This document shows, one piece after another, positions 11,297 through 22,558 of a stretch of DNA of 64,000 nucleotides. Position 1 is the first letter of the stretch. Each line of letters opens with the position of its first letter. Origin of the DNA: Diploptera punctata. Taxonomy: Eukaryota > Arthropoda > Insecta > Blattodea > Blaberidae. The notes beneath the pieces were generated by a model. It saw only the letters and a program-made list of their open reading frames with translations, was not told the DNA's origin and searched no databases. The DNA lies in the NCBI GenBank assembly GCA_030220185.1, contig JASPKZ010003415.1, forward strand, positions 1,204,001-1,268,000, given 5' to 3'. The position numbers and the translations under genes are program-made.

Positions 11297-11339
11297 TCAG
11301 AACTCTCGTGTGTTGTAGAAAATAGTTTGTTACGCTTGG

Positions 11340-11990
11340 ACCTCTCTCTTTCGATGGACGATGCCGATATTTTTCATGTTCTTTCCCTCCGGTGTCAGGG
11401 AAGATGTGTGGGACGTTTTCTTCACTTCTCCCACTAAATGATCCCGTTATTACTCAAGTATACCCATCGGGAGTCATGGAAAATGTTATGGGATGTTTTC
11501 TCCTCCTCTTCCTCTGGAGGATCCCGAATTTTTCATTTTTCTCCCTTGGTAGTCGGGGAAAATGCCCTTGGATGTTTTTTCTCTTCTCTCACTGGAGTCC
11601 CGATATTCGTCATGTTTTTGCCACGAAAATCGGGGATAATATTATGGGACTTTTTCTCCCCTTCTTCCTCTGGAGGATACCGATTTTCTTCAGGTTTTTC
11701 CCTCGGGAGTCGGGGAAAAAGTGGAACTTTTCATTTTTTCTTCCACTGGAGTATCCCGATATTCTCGAAGCCGTTCAATCAGAAAAAAATTGTGGATTTT
11801 CTTTACTTTTCTCCCACAGGAAAAGCGCGATCTTTTTCAAGTAAGTCTTACGGTAGTCCATTTTCTCTTATATTTTCGTCTCTTTTCCCACTGGACGGCC
11901 CTAATATTCAAGTTCCTCTCCTAGGTGTTCTGGGATGTGTTCGATTCTCTTCACACTCGAGGATGTCTATATAGTTATAGTTGCTCTCTA
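11340..11990. repeat. Diverged 79-bp minisatellite
   Basis: The phrase GTCGGGGAAAATG recurs at 11394, 11473, 11552, 11629 and 11709, with steps of 79, 79, 77 and 80 bases. TTTTCTCC and TGGAGGATCCCGATAT phrases lie between. It directly follows the 76-bp satellite but shares no obvious sequence with it. The two long plus-strand ORFs here (150 and 178 codons) are periodic by-products of this repeat. Confidence 0.8.
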
Positions 11991-11999
11991 AGAAGTCTG

Positions 12000-13080
12000 A
12001 TATCATTTTGTAAGAGTTTTTCTCTTGTTCTCCCAATTATAATTGTCCCCTCGGGAATCAGGAATATATTAACACCATTCAATTGTTTCATTTTACGCGC
12101 ATTGCTGTTTTTCTGAATTAATTAAATTTACTTTTGAATAGATTGTCTACATGTCTCCTGTACTCTTTGTACTTTTATGTGTTGCATAAATATAATTTAG
12201 ATGCTCATTTATGGTCAAATATTGATTTTTGTTCTTTTTCTTATTGAATATCTCCTATTTAGCTTCTAGCTGTAAAAAAAACACGTTTTTGTCTTGTCGA
12301 TGAAATTAAATTTGTATGTAGCTTACTGGAATATCATTGTTTTTAATGTCTCCAGATTGAAATGAATTTATTTATTGTAATACTTTACTCACGTCATCAA
12401 GTAAATAGACATTACTTACTGTATATTCAGTTATTGTTATGAATTATTTTCAACTTAAAGCAGCCGATTTTGTTTATTTAATTCCTCTTGATTTTGTTAC
12501 CTATATTTTTTCTCTTGTTGATAATTTTTCCTTTTTACGTAGCTGACTGCAATTTTTATTTTATTTTTCACAGTTTGTCTAGCATTTGTTTACTGTAAGG
12601 TTTTACACTTTCGATTCATGGAGTTGATGGAATATGTTAAGCTACTTTCTCTATGCTCAGTTATTGTAATAAATTACTTTTAACTTAAAACTGTAAAATA
12701 TGTCAATTTCATTCCTTGTTATTTCATTTACTTACACAGAATTTAGAGAGTATTTATAACTGATGGAATTTATTTTCAATTTAAAATGTAGTTTCATAGC
12801 AACTGTCTTACAATAAGTTTCACATAAAACTAATGATTTATTTTGGGATCAGAATACAATTAATTTTCTGTCGTGTGGTTTATATTATTGTAACTTAGGA
12901 ACAAAAATTATATCAATTAAATATTTGTCGTGTAAAAAAAAGTTCTATTCACAAAAATCCAGGGAGGATGTAAGAGGAATTTAAGTCCCAATATGACCTC
13001 TGGTCACGAAATTTATAATGGAAACGCTTTTTATTTTAAATAAATGTATATTATTTTAAAGAAATTAATAGTATATATCG
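12000..13080. other. AT-rich DNA, nothing recognised
   Basis: Non-coding, T-rich sequence with no repeat unit or transposon motif that I can name. Confidence 0.55.
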
Positions 13081-13084
13081 TGAT

Positions 13085-13270
13085 CATTTGCTTTTAGCCC
13101 CGAGGGTCATGGGATCAAATCTGCCCGGAGTTAATGGATACTTAGGGTAGGAAAATCCAAGGGACAAATTCTCCGGGTGGGAACTTAAGCCGTGGGTAGG
13201 GAGTCTGAAAATTTCGAGGCTCGTAAAAGTATCGCAAGCTTGTATTAAAAAGTCTCTGTACAAAATTTAA
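13085..13270 (+). mobile_element. SINE fragment, 'AATCCAAGGGACAA' family
   Basis: Shares GGAAAATCCAAGGGACAA, then a GTGGG...GAGTCTGAA stretch and a CTCGTAAAAGTATC-like phrase, with copies at 21100-21290, 26530-26660 and 34225-34350. Those at 21100 and 34225 retain a tRNA-like head. This copy keeps a box B-like GATCAAATC but lacks a clear box A. Confidence 0.55.
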
Positions 13271-13329
13271 ATGATATATTATTATTGTTTTTATTATTAT
13301 TGTTTTTTTGCGGATGAGCCCATGTAGGA

Positions 13330-13560
13330 CTACGCAAAGTACTTAGAGGTGTTTCCTTTGAGCCCAAATTTATTTCATTCTTTTACTATGAGCTTGTTTT
13401 CTATCATCTGTCCAAGTTGTTCCAGTTTTTTCTTCGGTTTCTCCTCTTGGTCAACTTGCCACTTATTCACCTTAATTCTAAATCTATCTCTGTTTGGGAT
13501 ACCTTCTTTAGTAATTCCTGCCAATTTTAAGTCCTTTTTGACTTCATCAATCCACTTCAT
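13330..13560 (-). mobile_element. LINE C-terminal fragment, minus strand
   Basis: The minus-strand ORF starts inside the (ATT)n run and reads MKWIDEVKKDLKLAGI, then NRDRFRIKVNKWQVD. This is the extreme C-terminus of an insect LINE polyprotein ('RRWIDEV..DL'). It is truncated on the 5' side by the microsatellite. Confidence 0.7.
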
Positions 13561-13568
13561 TATTATTA

Positions 13569-13624
<56 letters not shown>

Positions 13625-13625
13625 G
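13559..13625. repeat. (ATT)n microsatellite
   Basis: Near-perfect ATT run adjoining a LINE tail. Confidence 0.95.
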
Positions 13626-13894
13626 TTCAATCATAAGCGATCAAAGTTGTGTTAGTTTTGTAAATATTACAGTGCTGTAAACTTTAACTTGTTTTTAAAT
13701 TGCAAAGAAGTAAAATGTGTCATAGTGACCCGCCTGAAGGGCTAGTTGTCAAGAGCTTCTGCCTACAATTTATAGGGTCCCGAGTTCGGTTAGAAATTAG
13801 AACCCATCTTAAATAATTACTGTGATTGATTAATATTTAAACTCTTTAACAAATATACTGTGCTTGGGCTGTTGTTTTTAATTTCGCGTGCGAG

Positions 13895-13990
13895 GGCGAG
13901 AGTTGGGTCTCGCCTACACCTGAAAAGGTGGAGTTACGTTACCCTAATGATATGATGGGTGATGAATGATAATAAAGCACTAGGAGATGC
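13895..13990 (-). mobile_element. SINE tail-2 fragment
   Basis: Contains GGTGGAGTTACGTTACCC, GATATGATGGGTGATGA and CACTAGGAGA. These are diagnostic of the alternative SINE tail seen in full at 19290-19490 and 42190-42400. Confidence 0.6.
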
Positions 13991-13994
13991 AAGT

Positions 13995-14340
13995 TAAAAA
14001 AAATAGAAAATGTAAGAAAAACGTGTGAAATGGTATGAATACTCCATAAGAATGGAAGTAGATAGAATACCAAAGAAAATCCTTAATTGGAAAGCTAATG
14101 GAATAAGTGGAAGAGGCAGACCTAGAGAACGTTGGTTGGATGGAGTGAGAAGCTAGAGATTTTGAGGGAAAAAGATGCTTTAGACAGGAACCTCTGGCGA
14201 CAAATCACTTTGGGTTCAAGGAGAAACTCTGTATTGTGGAATACCGGTATTCATAATAAAAAAGAGAGAGTACTTAAATCTAAACTTATTCTAAATCCAG
14301 ATGAGGAGGACCACGGATATAATTTCCACCTAGAGTAATT
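13995..14340 (+). mobile_element. LINE C-terminal fragment, plus strand
   Basis: One frame reads RMEVDRIPKKILNWKANG, then GRGRPRERWLDGVRS. This is the LINE tail with its 'GRP..RW.DG' signature. Stops follow. The remaining 68-codon ORF (14132-14338) is a shifted frame over the same fragment. Confidence 0.7.
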
Positions 14341-14404
14341 TTATTCTTAAAAAAAACCTGTCTTACGTATTTTCTTCTTCCGTAAATATTCTATTCATGC
14401 TCCT

Positions 14405-14640
14405 GATCCCATCCAGCCATTGCTACTGTGGTTTCTCTCCTTCTGCCTTGCCTTCCAATTCAATATAAGTTCAGTAATTTTGTCTTCACCCATTCTTTTA
14501 ACGTGTCTAAACCATTTAAATGTTCGTTTTTCAATTACTTTGAGAATATTCTTATCCACTTTCATCATCATCTCTCTAATTATTTGATTTCTAATTTTAT
14601 CCGTTCTTGATTTTCTTACCTCTCTACGGCAAATAAGTAA
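14405..14640 (-). mobile_element. LINE C-terminal fragment, minus strand
   Basis: Minus-strand text reads KSRTDKIRNQIIREMM, then KRTFKWFRHVKRMGEDKI and LNWKARQKERN. This is the region just before the LINE C-terminus ('WFGHV.RM'). It is head-to-head with the plus-strand tail that ends at 14340. Confidence 0.7.
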
Positions 14641-14859
14641 ATATAAAGTCCAAAGAAATTATAGAAATAGACGTTATATGACTTAGATATTAAAGGCGTA
14701 TTTAAATAAAAAAGTAAAAGTAAGTATATGGCGGAAACGTGAATAAATACGCTGGCAAGCATATCGGTAGCACACGGATTGTATCAGATTATTATTGTAT
14801 TTTTTTTCTGTTACAAGATTCATGTCTACTATTTACACTAGAATAGGCAATCTGGACCT

Positions 14860-14990
14860 GCTATTTATTGTAACTAACCAAATACCCCACGAGCCTGGGT
14901 CAGCACCGGTCCCAAACGGACGAAATTCCTTTAAAGGATTGATGAATAGTAGAAGAGATGAAGCATCTATAGTAACATGTGGTACTGCCA
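14860..14990 (-). mobile_element. SINE family 4 fragment
   Basis: TGTAACTAACCAAATACCCC, GGTCAGCACCGGTCCC and a GGCCGAAAT-like phrase match the middle of the minus-strand SINE at 22559-22903. Both ends are missing. Confidence 0.5.
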
Positions 14991-15089
14991 TCCTATTATG
15001 GAGTAGCTCCAAAAACGTCTACAAGTAATTCCAAGAAAAATATTTAAAAAATGCACAGATTATTTTAGCAGTATGCGAGTAATTATCAT

Positions 15090-15360
15090 AAGTACACTTG
15101 TTAGGATTATTTAACGAATAAAATTAAGCTCTTTACTAAAAAATAATTATTTCAATATAGTTACCGGTTTTTTAAATATTTATACAGTTAATGTAAACGG
15201 CGATGTTTGAAAACAAATTAGAAATGTGAGGTTATGTATATTCACTGCAACTCGATCATATTATTTATTGCCAAATAGGATCGCAATATTGTAAGAATGC
15301 ACTCTAGTGGATAAATAATTAAACACATCAAACTATTATAATCAACATTATAGGTTAATT
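15090..15360. repeat. Dispersed repeat R15, copy 1
   Basis: Runs from TAGGATTATTTAACGAATAA to about AACATTATAGGTTA and matches copy 2 at 15775-16490. The shared phrases are TTAAGCTCTTTACT, ACGGCGATGTTTGAAAACAA and GCAATATTGTAAGAATGCA. This copy has no SINE inside. No coding potential seen. Confidence 0.75.
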
Positions 15361-15830
15361 ATTTATATTTTGAATAAACAACTCAGTAAAATCACTGAAT
15401 CTATTCATTACTGGTATTTGCTATATTCAATGTATTTGTTGGAGAAAAATAATGGTCTAACCTGTTCAGAATATTAAAAAAGGAGGAGCTTTCTTTATCA
15501 CAAAAGCAGGAGCAGATAAAGAGAAATCGATAAAGAGCGAGATGAAACACGACTGTCATTGGTGTAAAACAGAATTCATTGAAACGTGATTGGTCATTGA
15601 CTACCATTTGCGACATGAGTTAAATAGTCCGAGAAAAAATATATACTTGTCTTTTAGTTCGAAGAAATTTATTGTCATTAGTTGACGTGGGGATAGTTGT
15701 TATTTTCTCATAAGTAATGCCTTGAGTGATTTCCAATTTATCTAGAGAATTTGGAAATCAAGAGTGGCATTTGTTAGGACTATTTAACGAATAAAATTAA
15801 GCTCTTTACTCACAAATCATTATTTTAATA

Positions 15831-16175
15831 TCCATCCTTCCACAGTAATTCTGCCCGAAGGCAAGTCCTTCACTGCAATCAAAGCATTTTCATGCTATGC
15901 TTGCAGCTTTACTAGGGAATTGTAGGTGTGGTAGCTTCCCGTTGCTTTCCACATGATGATGATGATGATGATAATGAGAAGAAGATGATGATGATGACCA
16001 TATGATTTCGGGGACCGTTTGGGCCTTAAAGTTTTCCTGACATTTGCCTTACAGGTGAGGAAAAACCCCGATAAAAACCTCACCCAGAAAAACTGCCCCG
16101 ACCGAGGATCGAACCCAGGCCTGCTGCGTGACAAGGCAGCAGGCAGCACGCTATCTCGAGACCACAGCGGTGGAC
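15831..16175 (-). mobile_element. SINE-A, minus strand, full length
   Basis: Reverse complement of the family seen at 56998-57332. It has a tRNA-like head with a box B-like GGTTCGATCC, then GTGAGGTTTTTATCGGGG, then an (ATC)n stretch, then CTATGATTGCAGTGAAGGAC. It is bounded by an imperfect 11-bp target-site duplication, TTATTTTAATA (15820-15830) and TTATTTAAATA (16176-16186). The A-box side reads GTGGTCTCGAGATAGCGTGC. Confidence 0.9.
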
Positions 16176-16240
16176 TTATTTAAATATAGTTATTTTAAAA
16201 TATTTATATATTTAATGTAAACGGCGATGTTTGAAAACAA

Positions 16241-16452
16241 ATGAGAAACGTTTGTTATGTTTCATTTGTTCATCACAGCAACCAGATCATATTATTTAAT
16301 GCCAAAGGACCGCAATATTGTAAGAATGCACCCTGGTGGAGAAAAAATGAGAAACGTTTGTTATGTTTCATTTGTTCATCACAGCAACCAGATCATATTA
16401 TTTAATGCCAAAGGACCGCAATATTGTAAGAATGCACCCTGGTGGAGAAACA
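16241..16452. repeat. 106-bp tandem duplication
   Basis: ATGAGAAACGTTTGTTATG starts at 16241 and again at 16347. The two units are almost identical through AATGCACCCTGGTGGAGAAA. It is a recent local duplication inside repeat R15. Confidence 0.95.
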
Positions 16453-16615
16453 ATGAAACACATCAAACTGTTTAAAACCAACATTATAGGTTATTAATTA
16501 ATTTCTGATGTCCTATGATGTAAATATGCCAATTATATTTTTCTGGAACTTAAATGCCTAATACGTTTAAGAAAGTGCAAACAGTGATATCTTTTTATTG
16601 TGGTACAGTATATAG

Positions 16616-16924
16616 TCCATCGTTGTGGTCTCGAGGTAGCGTGCTGCCTTGTCACGCAGCGGGCCTGGGTTTGATTCCCGGTCTGGACAGGCTCCTAGGT
16701 CAGGTTTTTTTTCGGGGTTTTTCCACACCTGTAAGACAAATGTCAGGAAGCTTAGGGCCCAACGGTCCCCGAATATCACCCGGCCATCATCATCATCCTT
16801 CACCGGTGTGGAAAGCAACGGGAAGCTACCACTTATAATTCTCTAGTAAAGCTGCAAAAACATAGCATCCAAATGCTATGATTGCAGTTAAAAACTTGCC
16901 CTCGGGCAAAATTACTATGGATGG
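16616..16924 (+). mobile_element. SINE-A, plus strand
   Basis: Begins GTCCATCGTTGTGGTCTCG and ends CTATGGATGG. It is slightly shorter than the 335-bp copy at 56998-57332 because the (ATC)n and adjacent segments are reduced. A TA-rich flank hides any target-site duplication. Confidence 0.88.
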
Positions 16925-16925
16925 A

Positions 16926-16942
16926 TGTATATATACACACAC

Positions 16943-16976
<34 letters not shown>

Positions 16977-17003
16977 GAGCGCGCGCGCGCGGGTGCGTGT
17001 GCG

Positions 17004-17079
<76 letters not shown>
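16926..17079. repeat. (TA)n-(GC)n-(GT)n compound microsatellite
   Basis: A TA run (about 16948-16971) is followed by a short GCGC run and a GT run to 17078, directly at the 3' end of SINE-A. It accounts for the valine/cysteine-rich and threonine/histidine-rich pseudo-ORFs. Confidence 0.95.
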
Positions 17080-17080
<1 letters not shown>

Positions 17081-17129
17081 CGCTATAGCGGCCCCAGTTT
17101 TTTTTTTTCGGGATCAAATTCAGCATTCA

Positions 17130-17300
17130 ATTAAAAATGTAAATTCAAGTTTGCTAACCACCAAGAGAACCATTATGAGTATAGTTTACCTGAAACGAGA
17201 ATTTAAAATCGATCTAGCGACCGCCCTATTCGATTTTTCGCAACAAATCTCAGTAGGGTGAAATGGGAGAATATCGATCACTTCAGCAATTAGTCGAATG
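17130..17300. repeat. Unclassified dispersed repeat R17
   Basis: Shares GAACCATTAT, then an ACCTGAAACGA.AATTTAAAA phrase, then TCGCAACAAATCTCAGTA, with a diverged copy at 35590-35700. I recognise no family. Confidence 0.45.
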
Positions 17301-17511
17301 ACTAATATTATTCGTAAAAAAAATTGAAAAACATTTGAGAATTGTTTATTGTTCTATTACTTACTTAGGTATACATAAAAAATACTTATATACTATCAAC
17401 TAGCCTCAAAAAAATTGTTTGCTAGTACCTGAGTTTGAACGGAGTTCCCCTACACTTGGGTATTTCCGATTACCTTATTGAAAGCTAAATAAATATCTGA
17501 ACTACACAAAA

Positions 17512-18021
17512 ATGCAAACGTTACTGTTTCTGCGAACAAATATCTCACGTTATTCTTTGCTGTGTCATATCCTCTGCATTCTCCATGAACCCATTCTGAA
17601 CATGAAGTTCGCCGGTGTCACGATTTGGTGTCCCGGACTACATCACAACAGGTATATTTCATCAGGTGCTAAATTATATTCTTTAAACGTTAATGATAAA
17701 AAACATTCGAAAAATGCGGAATCACTTCTATCTCTCGGGGTAATTTCGATCAGGGAAATACATTACAATATGTGCCAAGAAAAATGTTTCTATCATACAC
17801 CATGCCCATGCGCCAACGTACGCGAAGCGGTTTATACTATGGAATCATGGGATGCAGCCTATATATACACGATATTTGAACTCGCGTTGCCAACCAACCT
17901 AAAAACTAACCTAACGCAATTTAAGGCGGGACCTACATCTTTAGTCATTAAAAATATGGCACATCTGAATATTTTTTTCTCAGCAACAATGCTGGTAACA
18001 GAAATAAAATTTGGTATGTGA
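17512..18021 (+). other. 169-codon ORF, unrecognised, probably spurious
   Basis: An open frame of 169 codons with no motif, signal peptide or domain that I recognise. It has several cysteines (HYNMCQEKCFYHTPCPCANV) but no zinc-binding spacing I can name. It contains CTAACGCAATTTAAG, which recurs non-coding at about 18700. Codon use looks no different from the AT-rich surroundings. I record it because it is the longest ORF in the region, not because I believe it is expressed. Confidence 0.15.
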
Positions 18022-19230
18022 TATATATAATTCAATATGAACATATTTGTGTACTTAAGTGCAATCTAACTTCAGTCGTTATGGTTAATTAAACATTCAA
18101 AATGTCAGCTGAAAATGTTGCATTGTCTTGCCGTTTCTTTGATAATTTTCCTAAATTTCAATATAATTTAATGATTGTTATTTATTGTACTCATTAATCT
18201 AGTAGCTACAAAATATACTACAATTGTGTAATTATATAGAGCGTAAATATTTTATTTTTCATTTTAAATTGATGCATACTCATTTTTGTTAAAATTTGCA
18301 TTCAAAATATGTTTTAATATAATATATGTACATTACTAATTGTAGTGTATTTTGTTAATCTCTGTAAACTACATATACATACAAAATTTCATCTCAATAT
18401 CTTGAAAAAGTTGGGAAATATCAGGGAAACAGTATTGAAAAAATTAAGTTACGGAAAACAAGCGACAAACATACCGAAGATGTAGGTACCTTCTAACATT
18501 AGAAGACTCACTCGAGTTACAAGCATTGCACAGGTTTAAACACAACTCGAAAAGTGATAGAGATATCAATGAAAATCTTTCACTAATTTATAGACTAAGT
18601 ATCAATCTATATAAAAAAAATAATTGATTTTTTTTTACCCTCAAAGGTGTAGGTCCCCCTTAGGTAATCTAACCTATGAAAGTCCAACCTAAAAGGTGAG
18701 CTAACGCAATTTAAGTACTCTAACCTGTGAAAGAATGCACGCTGATTTTATTCAGTGTAAGTTAATTAGTACAGACTCTATGTTGGCTGCACTAGAACAC
18801 AGAATATTCGTTAAAATCAATATAGTTACCATGTCTTCATGTTGTTCAATATCATAAACAATTATATTCAAATAATCTTCAGAAAAAGTGTAAAAATCAA
18901 TGGAAATGGTGGAAATAATTTGAGAAATGAAACCCAAAAATAAAATTTTGAGAGGAGTTTATGAAGTAATTAATAAAGTCATGCCATATGTTTGAAAGTT
19001 TAGCCGCGATCAGTATTGATCGGAGTACCCCAGAGTGTCAGCGAGTATTATTTTACGAATAACTCTCAACAACAACCATTTTTGTCTTTTAGCTCATTTA
19101 TGTCAAGAAGATCGGGGTAAGTAGATTCCCGGACAAAGTCGGGTAATCAGCTTGGGATATCTAAAAAATAATTACGATATTAATTTATAATTATGTTCTT
19201 TTTACTTATTCAACTAAACATAAAAACACA
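18020..19230. other. AT-rich DNA, nothing recognised
   Basis: Only short shadow ORFs. No transposon signature that I can support. Confidence 0.5.
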
Positions 19231-19289
19231 TTTCATTTATTTAGGCGTATCAACGCACGAAGTTTTAAGATTATTTTTTTACATTTTTT

Positions 19290-19675
19290 TTCGCAAATGC
19301 CCCAGATTGTCTTTCGACATTCCTGGTATTCTCTCCTGGCATGGCGTACTTGTAACCCACTTCTGAGGTTTGGGCGCCTGGAAGGCGGGGTTACGTTGCC
19401 CCGATGATATGATGGGTGATGATGATGATAGTGGTGCGCTAGGAGAGTCCCTAATCCTAAGCTTAATCTAAGATGAATATGAATGATGATGATTTCGATG
19501 GCCATATGATTTTGGGGACCGTTTGGGCCTTACAGTTGTCCTGAAATTTGCCTTACAGGTCAGGAAAAACCCCGATAAAAACCTCACCCAGAAAACTGTC
19601 CAGACCGGGGATCGAACCCGGGCCCGCTGCGTGACAAGGCAGCACGCTACCTCGAGACCATAGCGGTATACATTT
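19290..19675 (-). mobile_element. Composite SINE: SINE-A head with tail 2
   Basis: Right part (19495-19675): reverse complement of the SINE-A head, with the tRNA-like box B (GGTTCGATCC), the GGTTTTTATCGGGG phrase and the GGTCCCC..ATCATATGGCC phrase. Left part (19290-19490): not the usual SINE-A tail but 'tail 2', with GACATTCCTGGTATTCTCTC, CCCACTTCTGAGGTT and GATATGATGGGTGATGATG. The same head/tail-2 pairing occurs at 42190-42545. Confidence 0.8.
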
Positions 19676-20392
19676 TTTTTACAATTGTTGTAAATGTTAA
19701 ACATATTTCCGCCTAAAAATTCCTTAAAAGTCATATCATTCAGTCTTTCAGAGTTTTAAACTGCTATATACACGTGTCCGGGTATCAATTGTTGTTTAAT
19801 CAACATTAAAATGGCGTGAACAACTGTCCCTCCAATATTCCAAATATATACTATTTCCTACAATACTACAACTTTATAAAGACTTTAGTTACAATAATAT
19901 CAATAAAGTACAATATTGTAAAATATGAAGTAAAATTGTATTTCATGTTATATGATGTTAGTAGGCCCAGAGACTTCAATCTAGCAAACCTGGTTTGTAA
20001 AAATGTTCACGAAGGCAAAAAGGAAGGAAAAGTAGATGGCAGACGGATATTGGAGAAGCATGGCTTGGACGTATTTGATTGATCAAGCAACCGTCAGATT
20101 ATTGCGCACAATTTAACACTGCAACTTCTCCATCTTCTTCCACTTCGCATGTCGATGAGGTAAACGGTATATATTTTTTTCTCACCCTACCAATAATATA
20201 TCAGTGGCGTAACTAAAAAAAATATCTTCATTATAATAGTTAATTAAAATTAACTTGTAAACTTCTATTAACTTCAGTAATAAATTTCCCAGTTTTAAAT
20301 TAAAACTTCATAATTAGTAATTAGTTTTATGTTATAACACTACGGATGATCAAAAATACAGGCTACATATAATAATTTAGTTTAAACTACGA

Positions 20393-20394
<2 letters not shown>

Positions 20395-20441
<47 letters not shown>

Positions 20442-20680
20442 CAATCATCATCATCATCTGGTATCATGGCAGCTGCCGCCGTCTTCCGGAAACCAAACGC
20501 CATTCCTCTCTGTCCATCCATTGATTTTCCTCCAATCCTCTGATATTCATAGCTGCTTGTACCCCTTCTATCCAAGTTTTCTTCGGTCTTCCTCTCTTCC
20601 TCCTTTCTATTGGGATCCATTCCATAACAATTTTAGGCAATCTTTGCTCTGGCATTCTTTTGACATGGCCATACTACTGT
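20395..20680 (-). mobile_element. LINE 3' end with (TTA)n tail, minus strand
   Basis: Minus-strand frame 20464-20655 reads MPEQRLPKIVMEWIP, then KRGRPKKTWIEGVQAAM and WRLVSGRRRQLP. This is the C-terminus of a LINE polyprotein ('GRPKKTW..GV..AM'). A TTA-type microsatellite at 20395-20437 follows on the 3' side and is probably its tail. It is 5' truncated. Confidence 0.8.
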
Positions 20681-20712
20681 GATCATTTTTTCCTATAATG
20701 TCTATAGTGTAA

Positions 20713-20717
<5 letters not shown>

Positions 20718-20752
<35 letters not shown>
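20718..20752. repeat. (AAT)n microsatellite
   Basis: Perfect AAT run close to a LINE tail. A second, interrupted AAT run lies at 20883-20927. Confidence 0.9.
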
Positions 20753-20753
<1 letters not shown>

Positions 20754-21099
20754 GGATTAAGCGTTCTGGTCTCTTCCGCCTCAAAGTGAGCTGGTCTCTT
20801 AATCACTGCTTCGGCCTTCCAAGATCTCTCCTCCCATTAGGACTGTAGGAAAACAGTTTTGTAAGGTAGCCTCTCACTGGGCAATAATAATAATAATAAT
20901 AATAATAATTAATAATAATAATAATATTTAAACTCACAGAGTCAAGCCATGAAGCCTTTTCTTCCATCAACCGATATAAAAAGACATACAATAATGTGTA
21001 ATTATTTCTAAAGCTAATCTACTAGATATTATTAACTCAGAAGTGCGCTTAAAAATAAAAATAATAGATTTAAATAAAACAAATATAAATAATTTTATT

Positions 21100-21290
21100 G
21101 CGGTGGTCTAGTGGTTATGTCCCTTTCCTCTATTCTCGTTCATCTCCTTTCAAACTCTGCTGGGGTCGATGGATTTTTAGAATGGAAATCCAAGGGACAA
21201 GTTCTTCAAGCAGTGGGTCCCGAGTCTGAAGATTAATTAAAAAATATCAAGCCTGAATAAAAAGGCCTCTGAGCAAACTTTAACTGACCT
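21100..21290 (+). mobile_element. SINE, 'AATCCAAGGGACAA' family, with tRNA-like head
   Basis: Head GCGGTGGTCTAGTGGTTATG looks like a box A region. Downstream it has GAAATCCAAGGGACAAG, GTCCCGAGTCTGAAG and GCCTCTGAGCAAACTTTAA. Box B is degraded. Compare 34225-34440. Confidence 0.65.
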
Positions 21291-22031
21291 TCTTCCATCC
21301 AAATAATACCCTTGTTTCCTAATAGATGTCTCTTCAAGGCGATGTACTAACCACATGTCATTTTCTAACGTCTATAGGAAAATAAGACTAACTAAATGTG
21401 CCTGGTTCACGCCGGTTCTTTTAAGAATTTAAAGGTCGAACAGATTTATCATTTAAGCTTCTATAAGAAACTTTCCACTAGGGAAGCATCCATGTCACGA
21501 GCGGACGAACGGGAATCAATCATAAATAAATGTACGAACAAATTTCAGTTATCAAATAACTCTTGACATTCAAGAAATATTAAAAAGGAACACTAATATC
21601 GAGCTTTTATAAATGTTGAAAGAGACTATTAATCGGCAGGCCCTGATTTCTACTGTAAATTAATTTCAATAATGGGAGAGTGAGGCGCTGAAATAAGAAT
21701 AATAATTAAATGTTCGATGACACGATATACTTAATATTCCATTTACCTGTAATTTAGTGTTGGCATTATGATTGGAGGATAAAATATGAAACCGAGCTAA
21801 ACGGTACCTGGGGTTGATGATTATATTCCTTGGAAATAAGAACTTGTCTCTTTTAACCACTTCAGCTCTATTAGTCATATATTGCATATGATCATTTATC
21901 TTTTTTCTCACTCTATAAACAACTCAAGATCATTGTGATAACTGTGCTTCTAGCTCATATTTTTACTGTATATGAACTGTTAAGATTAATTTACAACTCT
22001 GTATAAATAATTTACTCTATGTAAACACTTA

Positions 22032-22331
22032 GGGGCACGCCGTAGCGTAGTGGTTAAGGCACTGAGCTACAAGCCGGAGGGTCGAGGGTTCAAGTCCCGT
22101 TGGGGTCAGGATTTTTAAACTGACCCAAACCCTCTGGCGGCACTATGGCCCTGGGGTCGACTCAGCCTCTAAGGGAATTGAGTACCAGACGCTTGTTCTG
22201 GGGGTAAAGGCGGCCGTCACGCAAGGCTGACAAACCCGGCTGACATAAAGTGCCGATTGTCTAGAAAAAGTGGGAGCCTTAACCTCCTACTACCCCAAGG
22301 GCCTCCTGAGGCCTGTTGTGGGATCACTTTA
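22032..22331 (+). mobile_element. SINE family 3, full length
   Basis: 300-bp tRNA-derived SINE. The head is GGGGCACGCCGTAGCGTAG with box A TAGCGTAGTGGTTAAGG and box B GGGTTCAAGTCCC. The body has GGCGGCACTATGGCCCTGGG and ACGCAAGGCTGACAAACCC. A 15-bp perfect target-site duplication, CTATGTAAACACTTA, lies at 22017-22031 and 22332-22346. It ends without a poly(A) tail. I see no other copy in this window. Confidence 0.92.
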
Positions 22332-22558
22332 CTATGTAAACACTTAACTCCCATCAAATGTACTCCTTTCTTAATATAAATAATTTTACTAAGTTACTTA
22401 ATTATGTAACAGAAACAAAAGTAGTGTAGAAGGATCGAATATGAGACCCTTTTCTTAAATGGGCTACTGCTTGAAATTTAAGAGGCATGTTGACTTTATT
22501 TTCACGTGAGGTTGTTATATATTTACCACAGTAACAGTGTCCTGAGCATGAAATTAAT

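Larger units (their letters stand above)
15775..16490. repeat. Dispersed repeat R15, copy 2, split by a SINE
   Basis: Same sequence as 15090-15360, interrupted by SINE-A at 15831-16175. Its second half carries a 106-bp internal tandem duplication (16241-16346 and 16347-16452). Confidence 0.75.

Noticed and set aside
11392..11974. 150- and 178-codon proteins
   Set aside because: Both frames follow the 79-bp repeat period, are rich in F, S and P, and have no domain. They are a by-product of the minisatellite.
16833..17126. Thr/His- or Val/Cys-rich repeat proteins
   Set aside because: Produced by the compound (TA)n/(GT)n microsatellite.
17885..17925. Telomeric repeat (TTAGG)n, suggested by AACTAACCTAACG
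   Set aside because: Only two partial repeats, not in a consistent TTAGG register.
17512..18021. 169-codon host gene
   Set aside because: No recognised domain, splice context, signal peptide or codon bias. Part of it recurs in non-coding sequence. I list it only as a low-confidence ORF.
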